Positions 52,670 to 63,733 of a DNA stretch of 64,000 bases are shown here, one piece after another. The notes below the pieces were generated by a model. It was not told where the DNA came from, searched no databases, and saw nothing but the letters and a program-made list of their open reading frames with translations. The number at the start of each line of letters is the position of its first letter. The stretch's first letter is position 1. Position numbers and translations under genes: made by a program. Source of the stretch: Cornus controversa (lineage: Eukaryota; Streptophyta; Magnoliopsida; Cornales; Cornaceae); the NCBI GenBank assembly GCA_026545225.1, contig CM048848.1, forward strand, positions 22,298,806 through 22,362,805, given 5' to 3'.

Positions 52670-52920
52670 GGCAATCCTTACATGCCTGAACACTTTATTA
52701 AGTAAATATCTATTGGTATGAGGCAATCCTGACATGCTTACTTCCGTATTTTATAGATACCTTATTAGGTATTAGGCAATCCTGACATGCCTCCCTTATA
52801 TACATATTAAATACCTTATTACGTATTTGGCAATCCTTACATGCTTCCCTTATAAACATTGAATACCTTATTAGGTATTTGGCAATTCTCACATGCCTCC
52901 CATAATACTTTAAATAAAAA
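52670..52920 (+). repeat. ~53-bp tandem repeats, five diverged units
   Basis: Units start at about 52670, 52722, 52775, 52829 and 52880 with ggcaatcctgacatgc-like words followed by ctccct and taccttattaggtatt. The last word is a palindrome (ataccttattaggtat). The minus-strand open frame 52710-52940 is simply a translation of these units (repeated REACxDCxI) and is not a gene. Confidence 0.9.
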
Positions 52921-53027
52921 TTTAACATACTTAAAAGCATGCTAATTAATATAATGAAAACCTAATCGCCACGTGAATAAATAAATAAATAAAATAAACT
53001 AACATACCATGAAAGAAACCGAATAAT

Positions 53028-54078
53028 TGATAAGTGCACAAAATTTGCTATTTTATATCCCAAAATAAGTTTTTAATTACTTTTTTTATTTTATTTAAAT
53101 ATTCTTATCTTTGTATTTTATGTTTTATAGGGGTTGATTTCCAAATAAGAAGAAAAACAGCAAAAAAGGGCTGAAAATGATATATATAGCCAAAGATAAA
53201 CATAAGTAGAATTGTAGGAGGGTGGTATTCTATGCAACCTATTTTACAAGAGGTCTCAAGTTCAAAACTTTGAAAAATATTTTTTACACAGCCATGTCTG
53301 CAGTTCAGAATTCAAATTGAAGATATGGAGATCAAATATTAGATATTTAAATTCAAAATTTTGAATTTTTGTTTTTAAAATTTTCTCACCTAAACCATTC
53401 CCCTCTAACTCTATAAATAGGGGGTCTTAGGAGATGGTGAAGAGAGTTAGAAATTGTAGAAAAAAATAAAGTATAGTTGGAAGTATTCATTTTCTTTTCT
53501 TGTAAACACCCCTCTCAAGGGAGTGATAAAGCCACCATGGTGAAATATAAGTAAGTTCTTTTACATTCTTATATATTTTTTCCTCCCAAGAGTATATTTT
53601 ATTATTCTATTATGAGATTTTATTTGCAAAAGAAAATTAGAAGGAGGATTCTTCGTGTTTGCCAAATAATGGTAATTCGAAGAATCCCTATCTCTATTTA
53701 CTTAGTAAATGTGCAACAGATTAAATAAAAAAATATTCTCTCATATATAATGAAGTTTGTCTTTTATGTCATATTTTCCTTCATCTTTTCAAGTTGTAAT
53801 TAGATTGATGAAGTGTATTGTTTATTAGAGGAAAAATCATATAAGAATAATAGAAAAATAATTTATGTTGATTCGTGGTGGTGGATTCCCTTCCATTGAG
53901 ATTTATTTTATTAGTATAGTTTTATTTATTCATTATAATTCCAAAATAAAAAAATATTTTTAAAAAAAAATCATTTTCATTCCATAGATTAGTGTGTGAA
54001 TTTGAGCTCATTCGGAATCTAACTTGAGAGTGATTCGCCCCTGCTTATTACTATATAATTTTTAGTAGAGTTTTTACA
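53028..54078 (+). mobile_element. Possible solo LTR
   Basis: Begins TGATAAGTGCACAAAATTTG and ends near tttttaca. It contains a TATA-like word (ctctataaatag, near 53408) and a gttctttta-rich 3' half. The ends are TG and CA. No target duplication is visible, so boundaries are provisional. Confidence 0.45.
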
Positions 54079-55015
54079 GGTTTTATTTTTGTACGAAGTG
54101 TAGAGAAGCAACGACATCCATCCACTATTCAACACCCGTCAATAATCACACTATTTCATATTTAAGCATCAACATTTAACCATGAACATTTATGATTGCA
54201 AAGAAAACAATTAAAGAAAAAGAAATAAACAATTAAAAAGAAAATCCACATAATAAAGCCTACATTGCAAATTAAATATCAAGTATATCTAAACCTAGCT
54301 TGAATCTAGGTTTCTGTGCATACTCTGTCTTTAAAAGTCTTATTTTATTTTTTGAGAATTTTCTGGTAATTTAAAAATATTTTTCTTAATTTTCTACAAT
54401 TTAAAAAGATTTAAATTTTTTTTTTAAAAATACTTAAATATTCTGGGCTGGGCCCAAATTGGGCCCAGAGGTTGGGCTCGACAAGTGGGACCGAACTACC
54501 CCTTTTCTGTCCCCGCCGCCAATCGAAAACAGTCCCAAGCGCCGATGGCGCGCGTGGGCTTTCCGGGGACTGTTCATTCCCTTCCCAGCCTGCGTGCACT
54601 GTTCCAGTGCGTTGGCAGCCCCTTTCCGGTGGCTTTCCAGCCACTTCCAGTCACCAAAATCCACTTTTATTTTATACCAAAACGCTCCCCTTTATCTAAG
54701 CTATCTATTGGTACAAAAATCTCCTCCTTTTGCAGCCTAAATCGAAAACCCCCAAATTCAAGTTCTAGGGTTCTTTATCCAAATCTTTTAAATTCAACCA
54801 AATTCCAAAACCATTTACATCATAATTATCAAGGGTCATTCACAAAGAGTAAATAAACACTTTGTTTGGATTACATTCCAACAAACACGACATAAATGTT
54901 CATATTTGAATTTACATACTTGTGTATAGATATATATATATATATATATATGAATTTTTGTATGAACATGCATAATAGTATGGAATCCAGGGTACACACA
55001 ACTTTAAAAATAGTT
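54079..55015. other. GC-rich LTR-like block and (TA)n repeat
   Basis: Positions 54441-54660 form an isolated GC-rich island (gggcccaaattgggcccaga, ccccgccgcc, gccgatggcgcgcgtgggc) open in several frames on both strands because stops are rare in it. No frame shows a known domain, and LTR sequence of a Gypsy element is the likelier source. An (AT)n microsatellite is at about 54921-54951. Confidence 0.45.
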
Positions 55016-55288
55016 AACCAGTCAGTACTTGTGTCCAAACTTATGTATTCACATTGAGGACAATGTTTAACAAACATAGTGACAATATATTGACATGAAA
55101 AGTGTGAAAAAACACATTCTAAAAGGTACAAAAGATGTCAAAATATGTTGACCACACATTTGGGTTAACTAATATTGTCACACTCCGATTTTTGACACCC
55201 GGTTAAGAGCGAGGGAAATGGGGGGGGGGGGAGGAGCAGTGATTCTCAAACATTAACACTTCTAATCACAATAGATCCTTGCTATCAT

Positions 55289-55300
55289 GCTTTGATACCA
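55289..55300 (-). other. Primer-binding site complement in block B
   Basis: Plus strand gctttgatacca, three bases left of TGTCACACCC at 55304. Confidence 0.75.
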
Positions 55301-55303
55301 AGT

Positions 55304-57579
55304 TGTCACACCCTGATTTTCATCTTCCGGAACCAAGGGTGATTAAGCTACACATCATTATCTCACACCTCTAATCAATAACATCAATGCGGAAGCTTAT
55401 ATTATATTCACGCACGTATACACATACGTTGCAGACTCAACTAACCCGATTAGGGTCAGTACTTGAAGCCCCGTACTTATCTTAAAGCATTTTAATGTTT
55501 TAGCCAGCCATGCATTACGATGGATCGTAATGTTGGTTACGATGCATCGAACATGTATCGAAACATGTTGCAAAAATCTCTGAATTTTGTACGGAACACT
55601 CAACCATTTACAATGCATCGTTATTGGGTTTAGGATGCATCACCATATCATGATGCATCGTAATTGGGATTACGATGCATCATGACCACTCACTTGTTAC
55701 AATAACTAATCCACCAAGTTATTACAATTTATACTATCCATATCCAACTCCCAACTTATTGTCCTCATACATTCTCTATAAGGTAAAAGACATTAGGGAA
55801 TGATTCAAAGCATCATTAACATAGTCTAAGCATAAATTTGCATCTCCACGCAATCATATCATAAAAACTCATACATTGAGGTTCAAAGTTAAACATTTTC
55901 CATTCATGTCTCAAAAGTCGTACATAAGCCACCAACGGCGATAACATTTGAAAATTTAAGTACGTCAACATGATTCAAATGTACATATAACATCAATAAC
56001 ATAGTCCATATGCCATAAACCAGCATGGACATCTATCTACATATCCAAATGTCAAAATAAAAAAGAACTCCAAGGATCTACTCAAGCTTTTTCCTCTATC
56101 GGTGTTTTATCTATAAAAGAGTTTGGGGGAAGGGGGTGAGCATACAACTACACCCAGTAGGAATGATCCACCTGACTCTACTTTAACTCAGGCAGCCATA
56201 CATGAAATGCAAATGAAATCTCTACATAGTTACATGACAAACATCCATGCTTTTCACCCTTAAAACACTCAAGTTTTGGAAATCATGAATGATGCTTCAC
56301 ATTTCAATATATAACAACTTGAATGAATTCATAACTCACAAGTAAACTTACACCACGTATAATCCAAAAATTAATTCAACTGAGTACTTCACTTATCACA
56401 GTTCCATAGTAAGGGTTTCTTCAGAACCACAAACTCTACTTACGCTTTTCGGGCTACTAACCCGATGGAAGCGACACCCGCTTGGCTAAGTTTTGGGTCT
56501 TGCACTCTAGAGCTCCGAGCCCTTCTTAATTCTCACACATGCCCCAAAAATTGCATTTTTCGTACATAATGTACATTTATCACATAAATGCACAAAAATT
56601 TACAACTCTCACTATTTTCACCAAATGCATAACCTATGTCAAGTTTATGCACACACTTTCACCTCAAGCTTGTCACAATGAAAATCATTCATTCATGGAG
56701 AATCACAATCAATACATTTTTAAGAAAAACTCATTTCATGCATTTTTCACAACTTATGGAATTAAAACTCACCCACTACTCATATGAACACAATTTAAAA
56801 CATGTATTCACCAACACCACTAAATCATGCATAAAACACAATTTCAATATATATGTATATACATGCACAAAACCCTAATCTCACATAATATCCAACATAT
56901 CTTTCATGCCACAAATAAGGGACCTATAGAATCAAAATAAAGAGGAATTTCACACATCTACCTCAAGTCCTAAGCTTAGAAGCCAAGTTCCAAAAATTTC
57001 AGCCCCTTCTATCTTGTCAAACATGGACTTTGTTTAGTTCAAACCGACGCCCTTAACCCGAGGAACAATCTACCATTTTTCGGGAAATCCCAAATCCAAG
57101 TACAAAGTCTCCAAAATGTAGAGAGAATGGAGAGAGATGAAGTGGGAGACTTAGAGAAAGATATTGCTGGAAAATAAAATATCTCAGCCCCTTTCAGATA
57201 TTTATCTCTTCTTGGGGTGCGAAATGACCGAAACGCCCCCAAATCACTTAATGTACCCTTTGGACCTCCGTTTTCGATTTCAAAAGCGGCTATGGCTCCA
57301 AAATTGATTCCTTAACTCTCTAAACATTTCATTTGGTTCATAACCAAAAATGTTATTTTCTAAAAAAAAAATTAGATTCTCGGGCCCACCGGACTGCGTC
57401 TAGGCCACCGTTGACCTAAAATGTCAAACTTCTCTAATCCAAAAATTTTCAAAATATTAAAATAGCTTTTCAAACATGTTTTTCACAATCAAAACATGCT
57501 AAACATCATTTAAAATACAATTAGGGCAAAAATGATGCTTAAAAATGAAAATCGGTCAAAATTGGACCCAGTCTTTACA
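55304..57579 (-). mobile_element. Large LTR (~2.28 kb), minus strand, tRNA-Met-primed family
   Basis: The plus strand runs from TGTCACACCC to GTCTTTACA, with the PBS complement on the left, so on the minus strand this is a 5' LTR followed by PBS. Its right part has features typical of long plant Gypsy LTRs, such as gcgaaatgaccgaaacgccc near 57219-57238. The small frames at 56539-56878 and 57039-57242 are LTR sequence. Inner genes of the element are missing. Confidence 0.65.
55513..55683. repeat. TTACGATGCATCGTAA palindrome cluster, block B
   Basis: Words attacgatggatcgtaat (55513), ttacgatgcatcgaa (55537), atgatgcatcgtaat (55650) and attacgatgcatcat (55669) are diverged members of the family seen in block A. 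Confidence 0.85.
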
Positions 57580-57659
57580 AATATAGATACTACACTGAGT
57601 AACTATCCTTCCGCACTATGTAACTGAGATGGATGGTTCTAGGTAGGTGTTATTAGAGT

Positions 57660-58455
57660 TTACAACAAATGAGAGACAATGTGCATGGTCGGCCTAGATT
57701 GTGGATTGACATTTAAACATGTAATGACCAACTTTATAATTGATATCAACGCCTCTTCACCTTCAGTTGAGGGAGTTGAGAGGTGCTGGTCCAACACATT
57801 TTTCGACACTATGTTTCAATCAATAGATGTAGATTATAGCGAGGTGATAAAATTGCCCGGATGCTTTCCTTTGATCATTTCTAGTGTATCACACTTTTTA
57901 GTTACCTTCATTGTGAAAACAAGCTCTGCAAAGAAAAAGTAAAATATGATCATGTATAACTGACTTGTAGTACTATATATGTCAAATTAGTTAGAATAAC
58001 ACAAAGCTATGTTTACCTGGTGTTACATATCCATAAGTGCATGAAGTGTGCTCCCATTTGAGGAGTTTAGCTTTAGAAGTTTAGTAGTGCCAAAATCTGA
58101 AACTAGAGCCTCATGCTCGAGGTCAAACAAAATATTGTTGCTTGATAGGTCCTTATGAACAATTGGTGGTGAGCAATCATAGTGCAAGTAAGATACAACA
58201 TGAGCCACCCCCTTAATGATATTCACCCTCTTGGGCCAAACTGAAATTCCAACCTCTTCATCTCTACTCAGTATCGTGGCCAAACTACCCATTTCAAAGT
58301 ACTCATAAACCGAAAATGAGTGTTGAGCATGTGAACAGAAACCATAAAGCTTTACAATGTTCCTATAATGCATTTCTGTCAATGCCCTTATCTTGTTTAA
58401 AAATCCTTTATAATCTGCCATTTCGGATAATGGGTGAAGTTTCTTCACAACCACT
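57660..58455 (-). pseudogene. LRR receptor-like kinase (MIK2-type) kinase-domain pseudogene
   Basis: The minus strand encodes the kinase domain of a plasma-membrane LRR receptor kinase of the MIK2-like family. Exon one (58455-58017) has the VVVKKLHP lysine motif, YGFCSHAQHSFSVYEYF hinge, catalytic-loop HKDLSSNN (usual form HRDISSNN) and DFG at 58100, then a one-base frameshift before the TYGYV activation-segment phrase. A 91-base intron (57926-58016, starting gtaaac, ending gcag) is at the expected place. Exon two (57925-57660) continues ELVFTMKVTKKCD, has lost the usual YSFG block, reads MIKGKHPGNF, then has stops and frameshifts before PQSRPTMHIVSHLL and a terminal stop. The HRD arginine is Lys, and the extracellular, transmembrane and ATP-loop parts are absent because an LTR begins at 58455. 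Confidence 0.88.
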
Positions 58456-59450
58456 GTGACGTATGTTTTTATAATTAGCAATCTTCGATGTCAAAACCAG
58501 ACATGATCGAGTTGTATTCTTTGAGTTATATTGTTGTTATTTGTCATGCCCCCAATTTCTGACTCCTGGGAACCGAGGGTGATTAGGTTACATGTCATCA
58601 CCTCTTATCCATAATTTCACTATAGTACCATACCTTGATACCAATCTGTCATGCCCTAATTATCGAGTCATGACTTATCGTAGAAGCTTTTTCATTATCA
58701 TCACCAATTCCTTACCCCATCCATCATTTTTATAATACAGTGGAAGCTTTACAATCTCACCATGGGCCCCTAAGTAGAACATATGAACTCTTGATACTCA
58801 ACAAAATATTTTTTGGCTCACATTCAAGTTTTGGTTGGCTGATTGATGTCCCACCAGTTGGCTGGAACCTGGACAATCCATCGGCTGGCTACCTTTCAGT
58901 TTTGGTCAGCTAAAGGATGCCTTTTGATCGACTGAAGGGTTGTTTTGGTCTGCCGAAACAAGTACCTGTAGAGTGTACAATTACAAAAATTCGGTATCTT
59001 ATCATTTTGGTTAACTGATGGGAGTTTAAGCCGACTGAAACTCTTCATAACTTGTTTTCCTCTGTTTGCAATTCTCAATTTATCCTCTATAAGGTCATAA
59101 GTCTGTAGTAGTTGGACCTAATGTCACAATTGTAAGCCTGAGGTGTTCCACATCAAATTCGTGACAGAGTGAAGAAGGGTGTGGGTTTGAGATAGAGTCT
59201 GATGTACTTTGCTTCATTATAATGGATTGGTTTCTTGAGGTTTTCTGCCTCCCTGTGATTTTTTTTCAATCTGGGTTTTCCATGTAGATCTAGTGCATTC
59301 TTTACTTTACTTGCTTTAGTTATTTGATTAATTATTAATTGGGAATAAAATTGAATTAATTTGAAAAATTAAGCAAACGAGCAAGTGAACATATTCACCC
59401 CCCTCTAGGTTTTAATTACTTTCACAACCAGTTCCGCACTACGCAACACA
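58455..59450 (+). mobile_element. SIRE-like LTR cutting the kinase pseudogene
   Basis: Begins TGTGACGTATG, continues attagcaatcttcgatgtca and gatcgagttgta as in the LTR at 40542, and ends ccctctaggtt...cgcaacaca like the complement of the 17645 LTR start. It sits exactly where homology to the kinase stops. A 220-base insert of another family is at 58541-58760. No clear target duplication is present. Repeated words tttggtcagct and tgatcgactgaa (58805-59045) give this LTR its own short-repeat cluster. Confidence 0.78.
58541..58760 (-). repeat. Insert related to repeat blocks A and B
   Basis: The plus strand reads TGTCATGCCCCCAATTTCTG, then ~100 bases later ccttgataccaat, and then TGTCATGCCC again with gaagctttttc downstream, the same order and spacing as at 51474-51660 and 55187-55400. 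It is a third copy of the same mini-structure. Confidence 0.75.
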
Positions 59451-59640
59451 CACCGCACCACCTTCCACCACCACCGCTACCTCCATCTGCCACCACCACC
59501 TATACCACTGTTGCCTTCCACCACCATTGGTGCTTTCTACCATTACCACCACCACTATCGCTACAATCACCTTCCACCACCTACACCATTGTCCCCTTCC
59601 ACTACTACCACAATCACCACTTTCCACCACCATCGCCATT
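59451..59640 (+). repeat. (CCA)n-rich imperfect minisatellite
   Basis: About 190 bases of cca/cac triplets with the recurring phrase ccttccaccacc. The open frames on both strands are repeat artefacts (Val/Gly-rich on one, Pro/Thr/His-rich on the other). Confidence 0.9.
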
Positions 59641-60473
59641 TTAAAAAAAAAATTTTTATAGAAGAATGTTATTTTATTATTTTAATCTATTTGTCACGAG
59701 AGAGGTATTTTGGAGAATTTAATTTGAAATTCATTCTATTTTAGGTTTTAAATTAGTCGAACAAATGATAGAATGATGATGATCATTCTATTCCTATATC
59801 ATTTCACATTTGCAATCAAATAGTAGAATGAGAATGACCATTTCATTCCATTCCATTCCTATTCTCACTTGCATTCCATTTTATTCCTACTTACCAAATG
59901 TACCATGAGTGTAAAGTCTCAAGTGGTATTTGTAGTAAGCTATGTCCAAGAATCAATTATTCCCTCAAAGATTTCAACTTATCTCAAGTGGTATTTGTCC
60001 TCCTTTTAAATGAAAGGTGAGTGTAAAGTCTCTAACTAGATAAATTTACATATAATTTACCTTAAGTCACACAAATTGAGAAAAAGAACATGAGAGCATC
60101 AAAATCTAAAATATTTAGAGAGGAGGACAATCTCTAGGTCTAGACATTTATCTCATAAAACAGAATTTACTATAGGGAGGCGATATTCGCAATCCTTGTT
60201 TTACTATTGCACTCCAATGTTAATAAAAATGACATTTTGACCCTAACTTCATAAATAAATTATTATTTTTTTCTCAAGTACTACAACTACCCTTTTAGTT
60301 ATGGAACATTTTTTCTCCCCCCTATCTGATTAACGTTTTCGGTCTCCTGTGCATTTCTTTATCCCCTCCCTTTCACTTGTGCTTCCGGCCTCTCTTAACT
60401 CTCTTTCTCTACTTTGTATCTACTATATCTTCTCTTTCTTCTTAGGTTTTGATATTGATCTTTGTAAGTAACA
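59641..60473. other. Gap without recognised feature
   Basis: A/T-rich DNA with attccatttcattcc-like repeats at 59840-59900. No gene is supported. Confidence 0.4.
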
Positions 60474-60610
60474 ATGGAAGATTTCACAAATGAAGAAATG
60501 ACTGAGTTAAACAAAGTAATTGATATTGTTAGCACATGAACCATTGAAGAACTATCAAAACTCCATGAGCCATTCAAGTCTTTCGATGCTAATGGTGATA
60601 GTAACTTTTT
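60474..60610 (+). pseudogene. Possible EF-hand-like exon fragment
   Basis: From the ATG at 60474 the frame reads MEDFTNEEMTELNKVIDIVS, then a TGA (60537), then TIEELSKLHEPFKSFDANGD. FKSFDANGD resembles the start of a calcium-binding EF-hand loop (Asp-x-Asn-x-Asp), and a splice-donor-like gtaact follows. One stop and no further exon found make this a fragment at best. It may be chance. Confidence 0.22.
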
Positions 60611-61182
60611 TCTTTTATTTTTCTTTTCATGATGTATGCTTTTAGTTTAGTTTTAGATTTTTTTTTCCTTATGTGATTTTATAAGATTAATTTGGAATGC
60701 CTTTAAATCTTTGTTTAACTTGTTGATAATAAAAGCCCTAATTGTTTTGATAATAAAATCAGAAGAATAGGGATTTTGTGAAAAGAACAAAAAAAGAAAA
60801 GAAAAAAGATAGGTATTATATACAACTATGTATGATTCAACTTAAACATCTACAAGGAACTGATAATTTTTTTGAGTGGTTGAATGAGGTGGTGAATAGG
60901 GATATGTAATAAACAACAAACATCGTATAATTGAATCAATTCTCATATATGTGTTAATGGGTATTATTCAATGTTTAGCACATATCACTAATTTGAAATA
61001 GCGACTTAAAAGCATGAAACATTATTTATGGGTGCAATAAAATTTTTGTTAGTGTTCATTGACAATGTTATGTAAAAATAAACTGATATGCAAAGTTACT
61101 GTCCACAAAGTACTGGAGGAAATAAAGAAGGTTAAAATTTTTAAAAAGTTTTTAGTGAAAAGGATAATTCTTCTAATTCTAA
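60611..61182. other. Gap without recognised feature
   Basis: T-rich then mixed A/T-rich sequence with no coding or repeat signal that I can support. Confidence 0.4.
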
Positions 61183-61560
61183 AACGCAACGTAGTCAACT
61201 CCATTTGTTAGAACAGCTTCCATTGAGTCTCTGCACCTATCCTTTTTTTATTTTCGCTTTCTAAACCTTTGTTTGTTTTCGGAAAACAGGATTTGGCTCA
61301 GGATTGCCCATTTTTATTAATTCCAGGGTTTCTCTGAATTTGAAAGTTATCACTTAGTAGGTTTCCATACCAAGGCTCAATCCAATTAAGTCCGCTACCG
61401 ATTTTGCCATATCCCCCCTTTTGTTTTGAGATTAGGATCTCATTGTAATGTCGTTCCCCTTTTTCTTTCATTTATACTGAAACCCTTGGGATATCGATTC
61501 CCATCTTGAAAAGCGTTCCCTTTTAATTAAGGGATGATTAATTAATGAATTTGGGACCTT
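61183..61560 (-). other. Nuclear plastid DNA insertion (trnL-UAA 5' exon, intron start, trnT-trnL spacer)
   Basis: The minus strand reads in chloroplast order. The spacer upstream of trnL (61560-61428) is followed by the tRNA-Leu(UAA) 5' exon starting GGGGATATGGC (61427 downward), which has a six-base deletion in the GGTAGACGCTACGG region, and then the group I intron start (gtatggaaacctactaagtg, gattggataggtgcagagac-like) to about 61183. It is a plastid-derived nuclear insertion and not a working tRNA, since the 3' exon is absent and the 5' exon is damaged. Identification is by recall of the well-known trnL-UAA region. Confidence 0.88.
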
Positions 61561-61714
61561 TTGCCATTTCTTTTAAAAGAAAGAAAAACGGAAAATTAGA
61601 TTTTGGTGACCAAAATTAAAAAAATTTGCTTTGCAGTGACTTAAACTCAATAAAAGGTAAACAATGACCAATCTTGAAAAATAATTACCAATGAGTGACC
61701 ATATAACTTTAGGA
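61561..61714. other. Short gap between the plastid insert and the foldback element
   Basis: A/T-rich sequence, no gene. The left duplication of the element at 61715 is not recognisable. Confidence 0.4.
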
Positions 61715-63548
61715 GGGTGTATTCAATTAGGATTTTAGAAGACATTTTTTAAGTGACAGACTTTCATGAATTTTTATGGATTTAAGTAAAATTTATGGAT
61801 TTCTACAAACTTTTATTATAGACTTTCATGAATTTATATAGACTTTTATTACAGACTTTTACAGATTTGTATAGACTTTTATTAGAGACTTTGACGAATT
61901 TTTATAAACTTGTAATGATTTCTTCAATATATTTTATTTATTTGTATCCTTGAATTATATTTTTGCGTACAAGTAAACAAATGGTTCAAGGATTTCTATA
62001 AATTTGTATGATTTGGATTGCGCTGAACCATGTTCTTTCTTATATTATTTTATTTGTATTATATGTTAAGCTAATGACAAAAAAGTTATGCTCATGATAA
62101 ATGGAATATTTTCAAATTTTTTAATTTTTTCCTCATTGTATTAGATATATAGGATATATAGACGTTTTTTTTTTATAAAAAATAAAAAAAAGACTATGCT
62201 ACTACGGCACGCACCATAATTTTCATGAAAAGTAAAAATTATAACAAATGCAAAACAACTGTCATTCAGAAAAGTATAATGACAAGTTTATAACAAGTTT
62301 GAAAGCAAAATTTAAAGAAAAATATTTAACATTCATTATTCAATATCCTTAGTTCTCATTGTTATCATTGTACTCGACATCTCTCCACATATTCAAAGTT
62401 ATACTAACTCTCCATTCATTAGCATTATTTCGTTGTTACTCTTGTGTTTGAAAAAATTATTTTCAAAAAATTATAAAAGAGAGCTCTCTACAAATAACTT
62501 TTTTTATAACTGAATTTTTAGAAAACAACAAAATAATTTTTTTTTGTACAACTTTCTGGGTTATCATTTATCTGAAATATAAAACTATTTTTAAAAAATT
62601 AAACCAAACATATTCTAAATATGTACTTTTGATGCCCCATAAAATATTTTTCATATGAAATTCTTTATAAGTAATTATTTTTCTTTTTATTTTGTATATT
62701 TAAAAGGTATATAGACATTTGTTTTATTGTATGTATGACTTGTTAAATGAGAGTAAATCCGTACAAGTTTATATGCATTGATATATAATAAATTGTAAAT
62801 TCGCAACTTTTGAATAAACTGTTTTCATATTAAAGATATTGTGAACCATGGGTATGGAAAGTACATGCCCTCAGTAGACCATTATTTTCAATGACAAGGT
62901 AATACCACCCTCACAAACCCTATTTTGTATATTATTTTAAGAATTGATATCTTTGTTTATAAATCAAAGATCCACTGCACCCTTTGAAATTCGATTCTTG
63001 GTTCCGATGTTGCGGTACAAATTGGACTATGCACAAAACTAAGTTTTGGCATTGATGATCTTTGATATATTGATTGTTTTGTTTGTGTAATTCGTTTGGT
63101 TTTGTTTGTACTATAACTTTTTTAAAATCCTAATTGAATAGAAAAAGAGAGAATCTGAGAAGAGAGAGAAAAATCAAGAGAGAAAAAAGGAGTGTACTTT
63201 GCGATGGAGAAAGGTTGTTTGTATTCTGCAAAAAAAAAAAAGCCCACCAAAATTTGTGAGGGAAATGTTGGATTTGTTATGAGTTTTGGTATTTATAACT
63301 TCCACTCTCAAATCCACCAAAATCCACCATTTAATGAAATCCTTCAAAATCTATGACTTTTTGAATACATCTAGACTTTTTTAAAATCCTAATTGAATAC
63401 CGCCAGATTTGTATGGACTATTTAAAAGTTTGGATTTAATACGGCCAGATTTGTATGGGCTCTTTAAAAGCTTATAAAAGTGTGGATTGAATACACCCAT
63501 ATTTTTAAAGTCTTTTAAAATTCTTTAAAATCCTAATTGAATACACCC
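61715..63548. mobile_element. Non-autonomous DNA element with long terminal inverted repeats
   Basis: The left end gggtgtattcaattaggatt (61715) and the right end, complement gggtgtattcaattaggatt (63548 inward), are identical for at least 23 bases. Internal copies of the end (taaaatcctaattgaata) occur near 63125 and 63378, so smaller nested units are possible. Close to the left end a ~38-bp unit (agacttttattacagact) recurs about four times (61820-61900). No transposase frame and no clear target duplication. Confidence 0.7.
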
Positions 63549-63695
63549 TTCTTAATTTCTAAAATACCCTATCTTTTATCCATTTTTCATCTTTCTCCAA
63601 TCGCACCCCCAAATATAAAATCTTCAAAAGGCATGAAAGAATTCTAGAAAAGAAAGTATATATATAGAGATAACTTTTGTGACTTTGAAGAGGAG

Positions 63696-63733
<38 letters not shown>

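Larger units (their letters stand above)
55016..55797 (+). repeat. Direct repeat block B
   Basis: The second copy of block A with the same order: TGTCACACTCC at 55187, a PBS complement at 55289-55300, LTR start at 55304, and palindrome cluster at 55513-55683. An 11-g run (55219) is private to this copy. Confidence 0.85.

Noticed and set aside
52710-52940. Minus-strand 76-codon frame with repeated REACxDC
   Set aside because: It is the translation of the ~53-bp tandem repeat, whose unit length only partly preserves frame.
54411-54856. Overlapping open frames of 75-123 codons on both strands
   Set aside because: They arise in a GC-rich LTR-like island where stops are rare. No frame has a domain, a plausible start context or a neighbour exon.
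51593-57579. Blocks A and B as the two LTRs of one element
   Set aside because: Shared sequence extends outside the LTR start and ends within it, both blocks carry their own PBS in the same orientation, and the interval has no interior genes. Two separate related insertions or a duplication fit better.
57679-57942. Plus-strand 87-codon frame
   Set aside because: It is the antisense of the second exon of the kinase pseudogene, whose minus-strand reading matches a kinase C-terminus.
59439-59744. Pro/His-rich and Val/Gly-rich open frames
   Set aside because: Both derive from the (CCA)n-rich minisatellite.
61388-61427. Functional tRNA-Leu gene
   Set aside because: Only the damaged 5' exon is present, with plastid intron sequence following, so it is a plastid-derived insertion.
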